This document shows, one piece after another, positions 33,198-33,239 of a DNA stretch of 33,239 bases (positions are counted from its first letter, which is position 1; each line of letters begins with the position of its first letter). The notes beneath the pieces were generated by a model. It was given only the letters and a program-made list of their open reading frames with translations. It did no database searches and was not told the DNA's origin. Source of the stretch: an uncultured bacterium (lineage in GTDB: Bacteria; Verrucomicrobiota; Kiritimatiellia; CAIKKV01; CAITUY01); contig CAITUY010000250.1 in the NCBI GenBank assembly GCA_903895695.1, forward strand, positions 1-33,239. The letters run 5' to 3'. A program made the translations under genes and the position numbers.

Positions 33198-33239
33198 ATG
33201 AAGCCTACGCGCAGGGTTGAGGTCTCGGCGTCGGAACAA
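33198..33239 (+). CDS. Possible start of a further gene, cut by the window edge
   Basis: An ATG at 33198 opens a frame (MKPTRRVEVSASEQ) that runs off the end of the window after 14 codons. No Shine-Dalgarno sequence is obvious. The 206 bases before it hold no other supported gene. Confidence 0.2.
   Translation, partial: MKPTRRVEVSASEQ

Noticed and set aside
32997..33239. Minus-strand frame of 80 codons at the window end
   Set aside because: Starts at the window edge with no visible start signal; Arg-rich with no recognised domain. It could be a real gene end, but the support is too weak.
1..33239. CRISPR arrays, tRNA or rRNA genes
   Set aside because: No regularly spaced direct repeats and no tRNA or rRNA-like sequences were noticed by reading; a tRNAscan or Infernal run would be decisive.

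Overview
The window is GC-rich (over 60% by eye) and densely coded, with Shine-Dalgarno starts. It carries five Gfo/Idh/MocA oxidoreductases, a heparinase-like lyase, a sulfatase-like enzyme, a sulfotransferase, sugar isomerases and an AraC regulator. This mix is typical of glycan-degrading bacteria of the PVC group (Lentisphaerota, Kiritimatiellota, Planctomycetota, Verrucomicrobiota) or of relatives such as Hydrogenedentota. That placement is an inference from gene content, because no rRNA or tRNA gene or other phylogenetic marker was seen.

Layout. (1) 1-4044, plus strand: a short beta-sandwich protein fragment and a large secreted heparinase II/III-like polysaccharide lyase. (2) 4090-5613, minus strand: a protein made of two receiver domains, and a tentative small zinc-ribbon protein. 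(3) 5722-15295, minus strand: nine co-directional genes. In transcription order they are Gfo/Idh, TIM-barrel isomerase, Gfo/Idh, sulfatase-like enzyme, PAPS sulfotransferase, Gfo/Idh, L-rhamnose mutarotase, CysD and CysN-CysC. A RhaS-like AraC regulator (15416-16315) is transcribed divergently, with a good -35/-10 pair and a 13-bp palindrome between them. The set can make PAPS, use it in a sulfotransferase and process a rhamnose-like sugar. (4) 16493-20075, plus strand: a tightly coupled trio of Gfo/Idh, class III aminotransferase and a minimal NagA-like deacetylase, suggesting amino-sugar metabolism. (5) 20088-23698: a fifth Gfo/Idh, a transposase remnant, a D-2-hydroxyacid dehydrogenase and an MFS transporter. 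(6) 23943-32991, plus strand: a four-gene apparent defence cluster of a PLD-SNF2 helicase fusion, an Eco57I/PglX-like adenine methyltransferase, an AAA/ABC-type ATPase resembling DUF3696 proteins, and a small PIN-like protein whose start overlaps the ATPase stop.

The most interesting items are: the defence cluster, which lacks the hallmark genes of BREX and DISARM and ends in an ATPase-PIN pair reminiscent of toxin or abortive-infection modules; two palindromic repeat elements that appear inserted in frame inside the methyltransferase gene, one of them just before the catalytic NPPW motif; the PAPS-sulfotransferase-rhamnose operon; and the sulfatase-like protein whose active-site motif is not the canonical C/S-x-P-S-R.
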